Origin: Petrolisthes cinctipes
Taxonomy: Eukaryota; Arthropoda; Malacostraca; Decapoda; Porcellanidae
Assembly (NCBI GenBank): GCA_033782935.1
Contig: JAWQEG010000166.1
Span: forward strand, 648,001-712,000
DNA length: 64,000 nt
Direction: 5' to 3'
Shown in pieces: positions 39,864 through 52,024 of the stretch. A program made the translations under genes and the position numbers. The notes under the pieces were generated by a model. It had not been told where the DNA came from and did not search any database. It saw nothing but the letters and a program-made list of their open reading frames with translations. Position 1 is the stretch's first letter, and the number at the start of each line of letters is the position of its first letter.

Positions 39864-40905
39864 CTTTGGGCACCAAAAATATCGATTTTTAGCATGCTTT
39901 GGGCCTATATTTTGAAGATATTCAAGCACTGAGTAGGCACGTACAGATCGTTTCTGGGACTCAAAAATATTGAACTTTCGGGTGTTTTGAGCCTGAATAT
40001 GAGATATAAACGGGTACAGAAGATGCTTACACATATTGACTTTGGGCACCTAAAATATCGAATTTTAGCATGTTTTGGGCCTGTATTTTGAAAATACTCT
40101 AACAGGAAGTAGGCATGTACAGATCGCTTCTGGGACCCAAAAATATCGGATTTTCGGGTGTTTTGAGCCTGAGTTTGGGATATAAACGGGTAAAGCAGAT
40201 GCATACACATATTGACTTTAGGCACCTAATATATCAAATTTTAGCATGTTTTAGGCCTGTATATTGAAAATACTCTAAAACGGAGTAGGCATGTACAGAT
40301 CGTTTCTGGGACCCAAAAATATCGAATTTTCGGGTGTTTTGAGCCTGAATTTGAGATATAAACGGGTACAGAAGATGCATGCACATATTGACTTTGGGCA
40401 CCTAAAATAACGAATTTCAGCATGTTTTGGGCTTGTATTTTGAAAACACTCTAACACGGAGTAGGCATGTACAGATCGCTTATGGGACCCAAAAATATCG
40501 GATTTTCGGGTGTTTTGACCCTGAATTTAAGATATAAACGGGTATAGAAGATGCATGCTTATATCGACTTTTTGCACCAAAAATATCAATTTTCAGAATG
40601 TTTTGGGTCTGTATCTTGAAAACATTCTAGCAAGGAGTAGGCATGTCTAGATTGCTTCTGTGACCGAAAAATATAGAATTTTCGGGTGTTTTGAGCCTGA
40701 ATTTGGGATATAAACGGGTATAGAAGATGCATATACATATTGACTTTAGGCACCTATAATATCGATTTTTAGCATGTTTTGCGAATTACTTTTTAAAAAT
40801 ATTCTAGCACTGAGTAGGCATGTACAGATCGCTTCTGGGACCCAAAAATATCGAATTTTCGGGTATCTTGAGCCTGAATTTGGGATATAAACGGGTACAG
40901 AAGAT
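39864..40905 (+). repeat. Module S, copy 4
   Basis: Collinear with 32300-33341 at 7,564 bp. Same tracers: caggaagtaggc (40102), cctaatatatcaaattt (40225), cctaaaataacgaattt (40402), ttttgaccctgaattt (40515, also 32951), and the class U end (40782). Confidence 0.83.
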
Positions 40906-43900
40906 GCATACATATATTGACTTTGGGCACCTAAAATATCGAATTTCAGCATGTTTTGAGCCTGTATTTTGAAAATACTCTAACAGGTAGTAGGCATGTA
41001 CAGATCGCTTCTAGGACCCAAAAATATCGAATTTTCGGGTGTTTTGAGCCTGAATTCGAGATATAAACGGGTACAGAAGATGCATGCACATATCGACTTT
41101 GGACACCTAAAATATCGATTTTTAGCATGTTTTGAGCCTATATTTTGAAAACATTCAAGAACTGAGTAGGCATGTACAAATCGCTTCTGGGACTCAAAAA
41201 TATTAAATTTTCGGGTGTTTTGTGCCTGAATTTGAGATATAAACGGGTACAGAAGATGATTAACATATCGACTTTTTGCACCTAAAATATCGATTTTGAG
41301 CATGTTTTGGGCCTATATTTTGGAAATTTTCTAGCACTGAGTAGGCATGTACAGATCGCTTCTGGGACCCAAAAATATCGGATTTTCGGGTGTTTTGAGC
41401 CTGAGTTTGGAATATAAACGGGTACAGAAGATGCATACATATATTGACTTTGGGCACCTAAAATATCGAATTTCAGCATGTTTTGGACTGTATATTGAAA
41501 ATACTCTAACACGGAGTAGGCATGTACAGATCGCATCTGAGACCAAAAAATATCGAATTTTTGGTGTTTAGAGCCTGAATTTGAGATATAAACGGGTACA
41601 GAAGATGCATGCACATATCGTCTTTGGGCACCAAAAATATCGATTTTTAGCATGCTTTGGGCCTATATTTTGAAGATATTCTAGCATTAAGTAGGTATGT
41701 ACAGATCGCTTCTGAGACCCAAGAATATCGAATTTTCGAGTGTTTTGAACCTGAATTTGAGATATAAACGGGTACAGAAGATGCATGCACATATCGACGT
41801 TTTGCACCTAAAATATCGATTTTGAGCATGTTTAGGGTCTGCATCTTAAAAACATTCTAGCAAGGAGTAGGCATGTACAGATCGCTTCTGGGACCCAAAA
41901 ATATCGAAGTATCGGGTGTTTTGAGCCTGAATATGAGATATAAACGGGTACAGATGAGGCATACACTTATTGACTTTGGGCACCTAAAATATTGATTTTC
42001 AGCATGTTTTGGGCCTGTATTTTGAAAATACTCTAACACGGAGTAGGCATGTACAGATTGCTTCTGGGACCCTAAAATAGAGAATATTCGGGTATTTTGA
42101 GCCTGAATTTGGGATAGAAACGGGTACAGAAGATACATACACATATTGACTTTGGGCACCTAAAATATCGATTTTTAGCATGTTTTGGGCCTATATTTTG
42201 AAAATATTCTAGCACTGAGTAGGCACGTACAGATCGCTTCTGGGACTCAAAAATATTGAACTTTCTGGTGTTTTGTGCCAGAATTTGAGATATAAACGGG
42301 TAAAGAAGATGCATACTTAAATCGACTTTTTGCACAAAAAATATCGATTTTCAGAATGTTTTGAGTCTGTATCTTGAAAACATTCTAACACGGAGTAGGC
42401 ATGTACAGATTGCTTCTGGGACCCAAAAATAGAGAATATTCGGGTGTTTTGAGCCTGAATTTGGGATATAAACGGGTACAGAAGATGAATACATATATTG
42501 ACTTTGGGCACCTAAAATATCGATTTTCTACATGTTTTGGGACTGTATTTTGAAAATACTCTAACACGGAGTAGGCATGTACAGATCGCCCCTGGGACCA
42601 AAAAATATCGAATTTTTGGGTGTTTAGAGCCTGAATTTGAGATATAAACAGGTACAGAAGATGCATGCACATATCGACTTTGGGCACTAAAAATATCGAT
42701 TTTTAGCATGCTTTGGGCCTATATTTTGAAGATATTCTAGCATTAAGTAGGTATGTACAGATCGCTTCTGGGAACCAAAAATATCGACTTTTCGAGTGTT
42801 TTGAACCTGAATTTGAGATATAAACGGGTACAGAAGATGCATGCACATATCGACGTTTTGCACCTAAAATATCGATTTTGAGCATGTTTAGGGTCTGCAT
42901 CTTGAAAACATTCTAGCAAGGAGTAGGCATGTACAGATCGCTTCTGGGACCCAAAAATATCGAAGTATTGGGTGTTTTGAGCCAGAATTTGGGATATAAA
43001 CGGGTATAGAAGATACATACACATATTGACTTTAGGCACCTAAAATATCGATTTTTAGCATGTTTTGCGCCTTTATTTTAAAAATATTTTAGCACTAAAT
43101 AGGCATGTACAGATCGCTTCTGGGACCAAAAAATATCGAATTTTTGGGTGTTTAGAGCCTGAATTTGAGATATAAACGGGTACAGAAGATGCATGCACAT
43201 ATCGACTTTGGGCACTAAAAATATCGATTTTTAGCATGCTTTGGGCCTATATTTTGAAGATATTCTAGCATTAAGTAGGTATGTACAGATCGCTTCTGGG
43301 ACCCAAAAATATCGACTTTTCGAGTGTTTTGAACCTGAATTTGAGATATAAACGGGTACAGAAGATGCATGCACATATCGACGTTTTGCACCTAAAATAT
43401 CGATTTTGAGCATGTTTAGGGTCTGCATCTTGAAAACATTCTAGCAAGGAGTAGGCATGTACAGATCGCTTCTGGGACCCAAAAATATCGAAGTATTGGG
43501 TGTTTTGAGCCAGAATTTGGGATATAAACGGGTATAGAAGATACATACACATATTGACTTTAGGCACCTAAAATATCGATTTTTAGCATGTTTTGCGCCT
43601 TTATTTTAAACATATTTTAGCACTAAATAGGCATGTACAGATCGCTTCTGGGACCCAAAAATATCGGATTTTCGGGTGTTTTGAGCCTGAATTTAAGATA
43701 TAAACGGGTATAGAAGATGCATGCTTATATCGACTTTTTGCACCAAAAATATCAATTTTCAGAATGTTTTGGGTCTGTATCTTGAAAACATTCTAGCAAG
43801 GAGTAGGCATGTCTAGATTGCTTCTGTGACCGAAAAATATAGAATTTTCGGGTGTTTTGAGCCTGAATTTGGGATTTAAACGGGTATAGAAGATGCATAT

Positions 43901-46900
43901 ACATATTGACTTTAGGCACCTAAAATATCGATTTTTAGCATGTTTTGCGAATTACTTTTTAAAAATATTCTAGCACTGAGTAGGCATGTACAGATCGCTT
44001 CTGGGACCCAAAAATATCGAATTTTCGGGTATCTTGAGCCTGAATTTGGGATATAAACGGGTACAGAAGATGCATACATATATTGACTTTGGGCACCTAA
44101 AATATCGAATTTCAGCATGTTTTGAGCCTGTATTTTGAAAATACTCTAACAGTGAGTAGGCATGTACAGATCGCTTCTAGGACCCAAAAATATCGAATTT
44201 TCGGGTGTTTTGAGCCTGAATTCGAGATATAAACGGGTACAGAAGATGCATGCACATATCGACTTTGGACACCTAAAATATCGATTTTTAGCATGTTTTG
44301 AGCCTATATTTTGAAAACATTCTAGAACTGAGTAGGCATGTACAGATCGCTTCTGGGACTCAAAAATATTAAATTTTCGGGTGTTTTGTGCCTGAATTTG
44401 AGTTATAAACGGGTACAGAAGATGATTAACATATCGACTTTTTGCACCTAAAATATCGATTTTGAGCATGTTTTGGGCCTATATTTTTTAAATGTTCTAG
44501 CACTGAGAAGGCATGTACAGATCGCTTCTGGGACCCAAAAATATCGGATTTTCGGGTGTTTTGAGCCTGAGTTTGGGATATAAACGGGTACAGAAGATGC
44601 ATACATATATTGACTTTGGGCACCTAAAATATCGAATTTCAGCATGTTTTGGGACTGTATATTGAAAATACTCTAACACGGAGTAGGCATGTACAGATCG
44701 CCTCTGAGACCAAAAAATATCGAATTTTTTGTGTTTAGAGCCTGAATTTGAGATATAAACGGGAACAGAAGATGCATGCACATATCGACTTCGGGCACCA
44801 AAAATATCGATTTTTAGCATGCTTTAGGCCTATATTTTGAAGATATTCTAGCATTAAGTAGGTATGTACAGATCGCTTCTGAGACCCAAGAATATCGAAT
44901 TTTCGAGTGTTTTGAACCTGAATTTGAGATATAAACGGGTACAGAAGATGCATGCACATATCGACGTTTTGCACCTAAAATATCGATTTTGAGCATGTTT
45001 AGGGTCTGCATCTTAAAAACATTCTAGCAAGGAGTAGGCATGTACAGATCGCTTCTGGGACCCAAAAATATCGAAGTATCGGGTGTTTTGAGCCTGAATA
45101 TGAGATATAAACGGGTACAGAAGATGCATACACTTATTGACTTTGGGCACCTAAAATATTGATTTTCAGCATGTTTTGGGCCTGTATTTTGAAAATACTC
45201 TAACACGGAGTAGGCATGTACAGATTGCTTCTGGGACCCAAAAATAGAGAATATTCGGGTATTTTGAGCCTGAATTTGGGATAGAAACGGGTACAGAAGA
45301 TACATACACATATTGACTTTGGGCACCTAAAATATCGATTTTTAGCATGTTTTGGGCCTATATTTTGAAAATATTCTAGCACTGAGTAGGCACGTACAGA
45401 TCGCTTCTGGGACTCAAAAATATTGAACTTTCTGTTGTTTTGTGCCAGAATTTGAGATATAAACGGGTAAAGAAGATGCATACTTAAATCGACTTTTTGC
45501 TCAAAAAATATCGATTTTCAGAATGTTTTGAGTCTGTATCTTGAAAACATTCTAACACGGAGTAGGCATGTACAGATTGCTTCTGGGACCCAAAAATAGA
45601 GAATATTCGGGTGTTTTGAGCCAGAATTTGGGATATAAACGGGTACAGAAGATTAATACATATATTGACTTTGGGCACCTAAAATATCGATTTTCTACAT
45701 GTTTTGGGACTGTATTTTGAAAATACTCTAACACGGAGTAGGCATGTACAGATCGCCCCTGGGACCAAAAAATATCGAATTTTTGGGTGTTTAGAGCCTG
45801 AATTTGAGATATAAACGGGTACAGAAGATGCATGCACATATCGACTTTGGGCACTAAAAATATCGATTTTTAGCATGCTTTGGGCCTATATTTTGAAGAT
45901 ATTCTAGTATTAAGTAGGTATGTACAGATCGCTTCTGGGACCCAAAAATATCAAATTTTCGAGTGTTTTGAACCTGAATTAGAGATATAAACGGGTACAG
46001 AAGATGCATGCACATATCGACGTTTTGCACCTAAAATATCGATTTTGAGCATGTTTAGGGTCTGCATCTTGAAAACATTCTAGCAAGGAGTAGGCATGTA
46101 CAGATCGCTTCTGGGACCCAAAAATATCGAAGTATTGGGTGTTTTGAGCCAGAATTTGGGATATAAACGGGTATAGAAGATGCATACACATATTGACTTT
46201 AGGCACCTAAAATATCGATTTTTAGCATGTTTTGCGCCTTTATTTTAAAAATATTTTAGCACGAAATAGGCATGTACAGATCGCTTCTGGGACCCAAAAA
46301 TATCGGATTTTTGGGTGTTTAGAGCCTGAATTTAAGATATAAATGGGTAAAGAAGATGCATGCTAATATCGACTTTTTGCACAAAAAATATCGATTTTTA
46401 GAATGTTTTGGGTCTGTATCTTGAAAACATTCTAGCAAGGAGTAGGCATGTACAGATTGCTTCTGGGACCTAAAAATATAGAATTTTTAGGTGTTTTGTG
46501 CCTGAATTTGGGATATAAACGGGTACAAAAGATACATACACATATTGACTTTCGGCACCTAAAATATCGATTTTTAGCATGTTTTTGGCCTATATTTTGA
46601 AAATATTCTAGCACTGAGTAGGCATGTACAGATCGCTTCTGGGACCCAAAAATATCGAATTTTCGGGGGTTTTGAGCCTGAATTCTAGATATAAACGAGT
46701 ACAGAAGATGCATACATATATTGACTTTTTGCACCTAAAATATCGATTTTCAGCATGTTTTGGGACTGTATTTTGAAAATACTCAAACACGGAGTAGGCA
46801 TGTACAGATCGCCTCTTGGACCAAAAAATATAGAATTTTTGGGTGCTTAGAGCCTGAATTTGAGATATAAACGGGTACTGAAGATGCATGCACATATCGA

Positions 46901-47311
46901 CTTTGGGCACCAAAATTATCGATTTTTAGCATGCTTTGGGCCTATATTTTGAAGATATTCTAGCACTGAGTAGGCATGTACAGATCAATTCAGGGACCCA
47001 AAAATATCGAATTTACGAGTGTTTTGAACCTGAATTTGAGATATAAACGGTTACAGAAGATGCATGCACATATCGACTTTTGCACCTAAAAAATCGATTT
47101 TGAACATGTTTAGGGTCTGTATCTTGAAAATATTCTAGCAAGGAGTAGGCATGTACAGATCACTTCTGGGACCCAAAAATATCGAAGTTTCGGGTGTTTT
47201 GATAATGAATTTGGGATATAAACGGGTACAGAAGATACATACACATATTGACTTTGGGCACCTAAAATATCGATTTTTAGCAATGTTTTGGGCCTATATT
47301 ATGAAAATATT
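40906..47311 (+). repeat. Module R, copy 3 (longest)
   Basis: Follows 33342-35500 at 7,564 bp, gains three monomers at 42.6-43.65 kb, then follows at 8,092 bp to about 44350. It next carries monomers matching 25.0-26.3 kb (19,347 bp) and ends by matching 36.23-36.93 kb (10,378 bp). It thus combines parts that are separately missing from the other two R copies. 46.26-46.6 kb holds monomers with gcatgctaatatcgac and ctttcggcacc, otherwise seen near 6.9 kb. Confidence 0.78.
42597..43652 (+). repeat. Local tandem duplication of 3 monomers (528 bp)
   Basis: 42597-43124 and 43125-43652 are adjacent near-identical copies 528 bp apart. I see only a handful of differences, for example ataaacaggtac against ataaacgggtac, gggaaccaaaa against gggacccaaaa, and ttaaaaatatttt against ttaaacatatttt. 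The junction lies in ttctgggacc, where the text passes from the actaaataggcatg monomer back to the tttttgggtgtttagagcc monomer. The sister copies at 35.0-35.5 and 23.7-24.3 kb are single. Confidence 0.9.
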
Positions 47312-49773
47312 CTAGCACTGAGTAGGCATGTACAGATCGCTTCTGGGACCCAAAAATATCGAATTTTCGGGTGTCTTGAGCCTGAATTTGGGATATAAAC
47401 GGGTACATAAGATGCATACATATATTGACTTTGGGCACTTAAAATATCGAATTTCAGCATGTTTTGAGCCTGTATTTTGAAAATACTCTAACAGGGAGTA
47501 GGCATGTACAGATCGCTTCTGGGACCAAGAAATATCGAATTTTCGGGTGTTTTGAGCCTGAATTCGAGATATAAACGGGTACAGAAAATGCATGCACATA
47601 TCGACTTTGGACACCTAAAATATCGATTTTTAGCATGTTTTGAGCCTATATTTTGAAAACATTCCAGAACTGAGTAGGCATGTACAGATCGCTTCTGGGA
47701 CTCAAAAATATTAAATTTTCGGGTGTTTTGTGCCTGAATTTGAGATATAAACGGGTACAGAAGATGCATGCACATATCGACTTTTTGCACCTAAAATATA
47801 GATTTTGAGCATGTTTTGGGCCTATATTTTGGAAATTTTCTAGCACTGAGTAGGCATGTACAGATCGCTTCTGGGACCCAAAAATATCGGATTTTCGGGT
47901 GTTTTGAGCCTGAGTTTGGGATATAAACGGGTACAGAAGATGCATACATATATTGACTTTGGGCACCTAAAATATCGAATTTCAGCATGTTTTGGGACTG
48001 TATATTAAAAATACTCTAACACGGAGTAGGCATGTACAGATCGCCTCTGAGACCAAAAAATATCGAATTTTTTGTGTTTAGAGCCTGAATTTGAGATATA
48101 AACGGGTACAGAAGATGCATGCACATATCGACTTTGGGCACCAAAAATATCGATTTTTAGCATGCTTTGGGCCTATATTTTGAAGATATTCTAGCATTAA
48201 GTAGGTATGTACAGATCGCTTCTGGGACCCAAGAATATCGAATTTTTGAGTGTTTTGAACCTGAATTTGAGATATAAACGGGTACAGAAGATGCATACAC
48301 TTATTGACTTTGGGCACCTAAAATATTGAATTTCAGCATGTTTTGGGCCTGTATTTTGAAAATACTCTAACACGGAGTAGGCATGTACAGATTGCCTCTG
48401 AGACCAAAAAATATCGAATTTTTTGTGTTTAGAGCCTGAATTTGAGATATAAACGGGTACAGAAGATTCATGCACATATCGACTTTGGGCACCAAAAATA
48501 TCGATTTTTAGCATGCTTTGGGCCTATATTTTGAAGATATTCTAGCATTAAGTAGGTATGTACAGATCGCTTCTGGGACCCAAGAATATCGAATTTTTGA
48601 GTGTTTTGAACCTGAATTTGAGATATAAACGGGTACAGAAGATGCATACACTTATTGACTTTGGGCACCTAAAATATTGAATTTCAGCATGTTTTGGGCC
48701 TGTATTTTGAAAATACTCTAACACGGAGTAGGCATGTACAGATTGCTTCTGGGACCCAAAAAAAGAGAATATTCGGGTGTTTTGAGCCTGAATTTGGGAT
48801 AGAAACGGGTACAAAAGATACATACACATATTGACTTTGGGCACCTAAAATATCGATTTTTAGCATGTTTTGGGCCTATATTTTGAAAATATTCTAGCAC
48901 TGAGTAGGCACGTACATGTCGCTTCTGGGACTCAAAAATATTGAACTTTCTGGTGTTTTGTGCCTGAATTTGAGATATCAACGGGTACAAAAGATGTATG
49001 CACATATCGACTTTTTGCACCTAAAATATCGAATTTGAGCATGTTTTGGGCCTATATTTTGGAAATTTTCTAGCACTGAGTAGGCATGTACAGATCGCTT
49101 CTGGGACCCAAAAATATCGAATTTTCGGGGGTTTTGAGCCTGAACTTGGGATATAAACGGGTACAGAAGATGAATACATATATTGACTTTGGGCACCTAA
49201 AATATCGATTTTCAGCATGTTTTGGGACTGTATTTTGAAAATACTCTAACACGGAGTAGGCATGTACAGATCGCCTCTGAGACCAAAAAATATCGAATTT
49301 TTGGGTGTTTAGAGCCTGAATTTGAGATATAAACGGGTACATAAGATGCATGCACATATCGACTTTGGGCACCAAAAATATCGATTTTTAGCATGCTATG
49401 GGCTTATATTTTGAAGATATTCTAGCACTGAGTAGGCATGTACAGATCGCTTCTGGGACCCAAAAATATCGAATTTTCGAGTGTTTTGAATCTGAATTTG
49501 AGATATAAACGGGTACAGAAGATGCATGCAGATATCGACTTTTTGCACCTAAAATATCGATTTTGAGCATGTTTAGGGTCTGTATCTTGAAAATATTCTA
49601 GCAAGGAGTAGGCATGTACAGATCGCTTCTGGGACCCAAAAATATCGAATTTTCGGGTGTTTTGAGCTTGAATTCGAGATATAAACGGGTACAGAAGATG
49701 CATGCACATATCGACTTTTGACACCTAAAATATCGATTTTTAGCATGTTTTGGGCCTATATTTTGAAAATATT
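47312..49773 (+). repeat. Module T, complete 14-mer HOR unit (2,462 bp)
   Basis: By their 3' ends the fourteen monomers read X-V-W-X-Y-X-Y-X-C-W-X-Y-Z-C before the same start recurs at 49774. Each copy elsewhere in the window can be explained as this order with whole monomers removed or replaced. Inner X-Y pairs repeat at 352 bp (48078 and 48468 regions), indicating an older dimer duplication inside the unit. A 1-nt change in cctaaaatatagattttgag (47796) links this copy to 37419 and 50260. Confidence 0.82.
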
Positions 49774-52024
49774 CTAGCACTGAGTAGGCATGTACAGATC
49801 GCTTCTGGGACCCAAAAATATCGAATTTTCGGGTGTCTTGACCCTGAATTTGGGATATAAACGGGTACATAAGATGCATACATATATTGACTTTGGGCAC
49901 CTAAAATATCGAATTTCAGCATGTTTTGAGTCTGTATTTTGAAAATACTCTAACAGGGAGTAGGCATGTACAGATCGCTTCTGGGACCAAGAAATATCGA
50001 ATTTTCGGGTGTTATGAGCCTGAATTCGAGATATAAACGGGTACAGAAAATGCATGCACATATCGACTTTGGACTCCTAAAATATCGATTTTTAGCATGT
50101 TTTGAGCCTATATTTTGAAAACATTCCAGAACTGAGTAGGCATGTACAGATCGCTTCTGGGACTCAAAAATATTAAATTTTCGGGTGTTTTGTGCCTGAA
50201 TTTGAGATATAAACGGGTACAGAAGATGATTAACATATCGACTTTTTGCACCTAAAATATAGATTTTGAGCATGTTTTGGGCCTATATTTTGGAAATTTT
50301 CTAGCACTGAGTAGGCATGTACAGATCGCTTCTGGGACCCAAAAATATCGGATTTTCGGGTGTTTTGAGCCTGAGTTTGGGATATAAACGGGTACAGAAG
50401 ATGCATACATATATTGACTTTGGGCACCTAAAATATCGAATTTCAGCATGTTTTGGGACTGTATATTAAAAATACTCTAACACGGAGTAGGCATGTACAG
50501 ATCGCCTCTGAGACCAAAAAATATCGAATTTTTTGTGTTTAGAGCCTGAATTTGACATATAAACGGGTACAGAAGATGCATGCACATATCGACTTTGGGC
50601 ACCAAAAATATCGATTTTTAGCATGCTTTGGGCCTATATTTTGAAGATATTCTAGCATTAAGTAGGTATGTACAGATCGCTTCTGGGACCCAAGAATATC
50701 GAATTTTTGAGTGTTTTGAACCTGAATTTGAGATATAAACGGGTACAGAAGATGCATTCACTTATTGACTTTGGGCACCTAAAATATTGAATTTCAGCAT
50801 GTTTTGGGCCTGTATTTTGAAAATACTCTAACACGGAGTAGGCATGTACAGATTGCCTCTGAGACCAAAAAATATCGAATTTTTTGTGTTTAGAGCCTGA
50901 ATTTGAGATATAAACGGGTACAGAAGATGCATGCACATATCGACTTTGGGCACCAAAAATATCGATTTTTAGCATGCTTTGGGCCTATATTCTGAAGATA
51001 TTCTAGCATTAAGTAGGTATGTACAGATCGATTCTGGGACCCAAGAATATCGAATTTTTGAGTGTTTTGAACCTGAATTTGAGATATAAACGGGTACAGA
51101 AGATGCATACACTTATTGACTTTGGGCACCTAAAATATTGAATTTCAGCATGTTTTGGGCCTGTATTTTGAAAATACTCTAACACGGAGTAGTCATGTTC
51201 AGATTGCTTCTGGGACCCAAAAAAAGAGAATATTCGGGTGTTTTGAGCCTGAATTTGGGATAGAAACGGGTACAGAAGATACATACACATATTGACTTTG
51301 GGCACCTAAAATATTGAATTTCAGCATGTTTTGGGCCTGTATTTTGAAAATACTCTAACACGGAGTAGTCATGTTCAGATTGCTTCTGGGACCCAAAAAA
51401 AGAGAATATTCGGGTGTTTTGAGCCTGAATTTGGGATAGAAACGGGTACAGAAGATACATACACATATTGACTTTGGGCATCTAAAATATCGATTTTTAG
51501 CATGTTTTGGGCCTATATTTTGAAAATATTCTAGCACTGAGTAGGCACGTACATGTCGCTTCTGGGACTCAAAAATATTGAACTTTCTGGTGTTTTGTGC
51601 CTGAATTTGAGATATAAACGGGTACAAAAGATGTATGCACATATCGACTTTTTGCACCTAAAATATCGAATTTGAGCATGTTTTGGGCCTATATTTTGGA
51701 AATTTTCTAGCACTGAGTAGGCATGTACAGATCGCTTCTGGGACCCAAAAATATCGAATTTTCGGGGGTTTTAAGCCTGAATTTGGGATATAAAAGGGTA
51801 CAGAAGATGAATACATATATTGACTTTGGGCACCTAAAATATCGATTTTCAGCATGTTTTGGGACTGTATTTTGAAAATACTCTAACACGGAGTAGGCAT
51901 GTACAGATCGCCTCTGGGACCAAAAAATATCGAATTTTTGGGTGTTTAGAGCCTGAATTTGAGATATAAACGGGTACATAAGATGCATGCACATATCGAC
52001 TTTGGGCACCAAAAATATCAATTT
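49774..52024 (+). repeat. Module T, second tandem copy
   Basis: Collinear with 47312-49210 at 2,461-2,462 bp as far as about 51.3 kb. After one monomer is duplicated it continues at 2,637 bp to about 52.03 kb. It then passes to module P within ctatgggcttatattttgaa, where the Y monomer is joined to ttttgagcccaaatttgag. Confidence 0.82.
51177..51528 (+). repeat. Exact single-monomer tandem duplication (2 x 176 bp)
   Basis: The private variant ggagtagtcatgttcagatt occurs at 51186 and again at 51362, exactly 176 bp apart, and the two monomers look identical throughout by eye, including cccaaaaaaagagaatattc and gggatagaaacggg. The equivalent place in the other T copies (8.28, 28.32, 38.34 and 48.72 kb) has a single such monomer without the gtcatgttc change. 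Confidence 0.9.

Noticed and set aside
29370..44500. The large duplications as assembly artefacts only
   Set aside because: Copies differ by private substitutions and by whole-monomer gains and losses, which a simple duplicated contig would not show. Spanning reads are still needed to confirm copy number.
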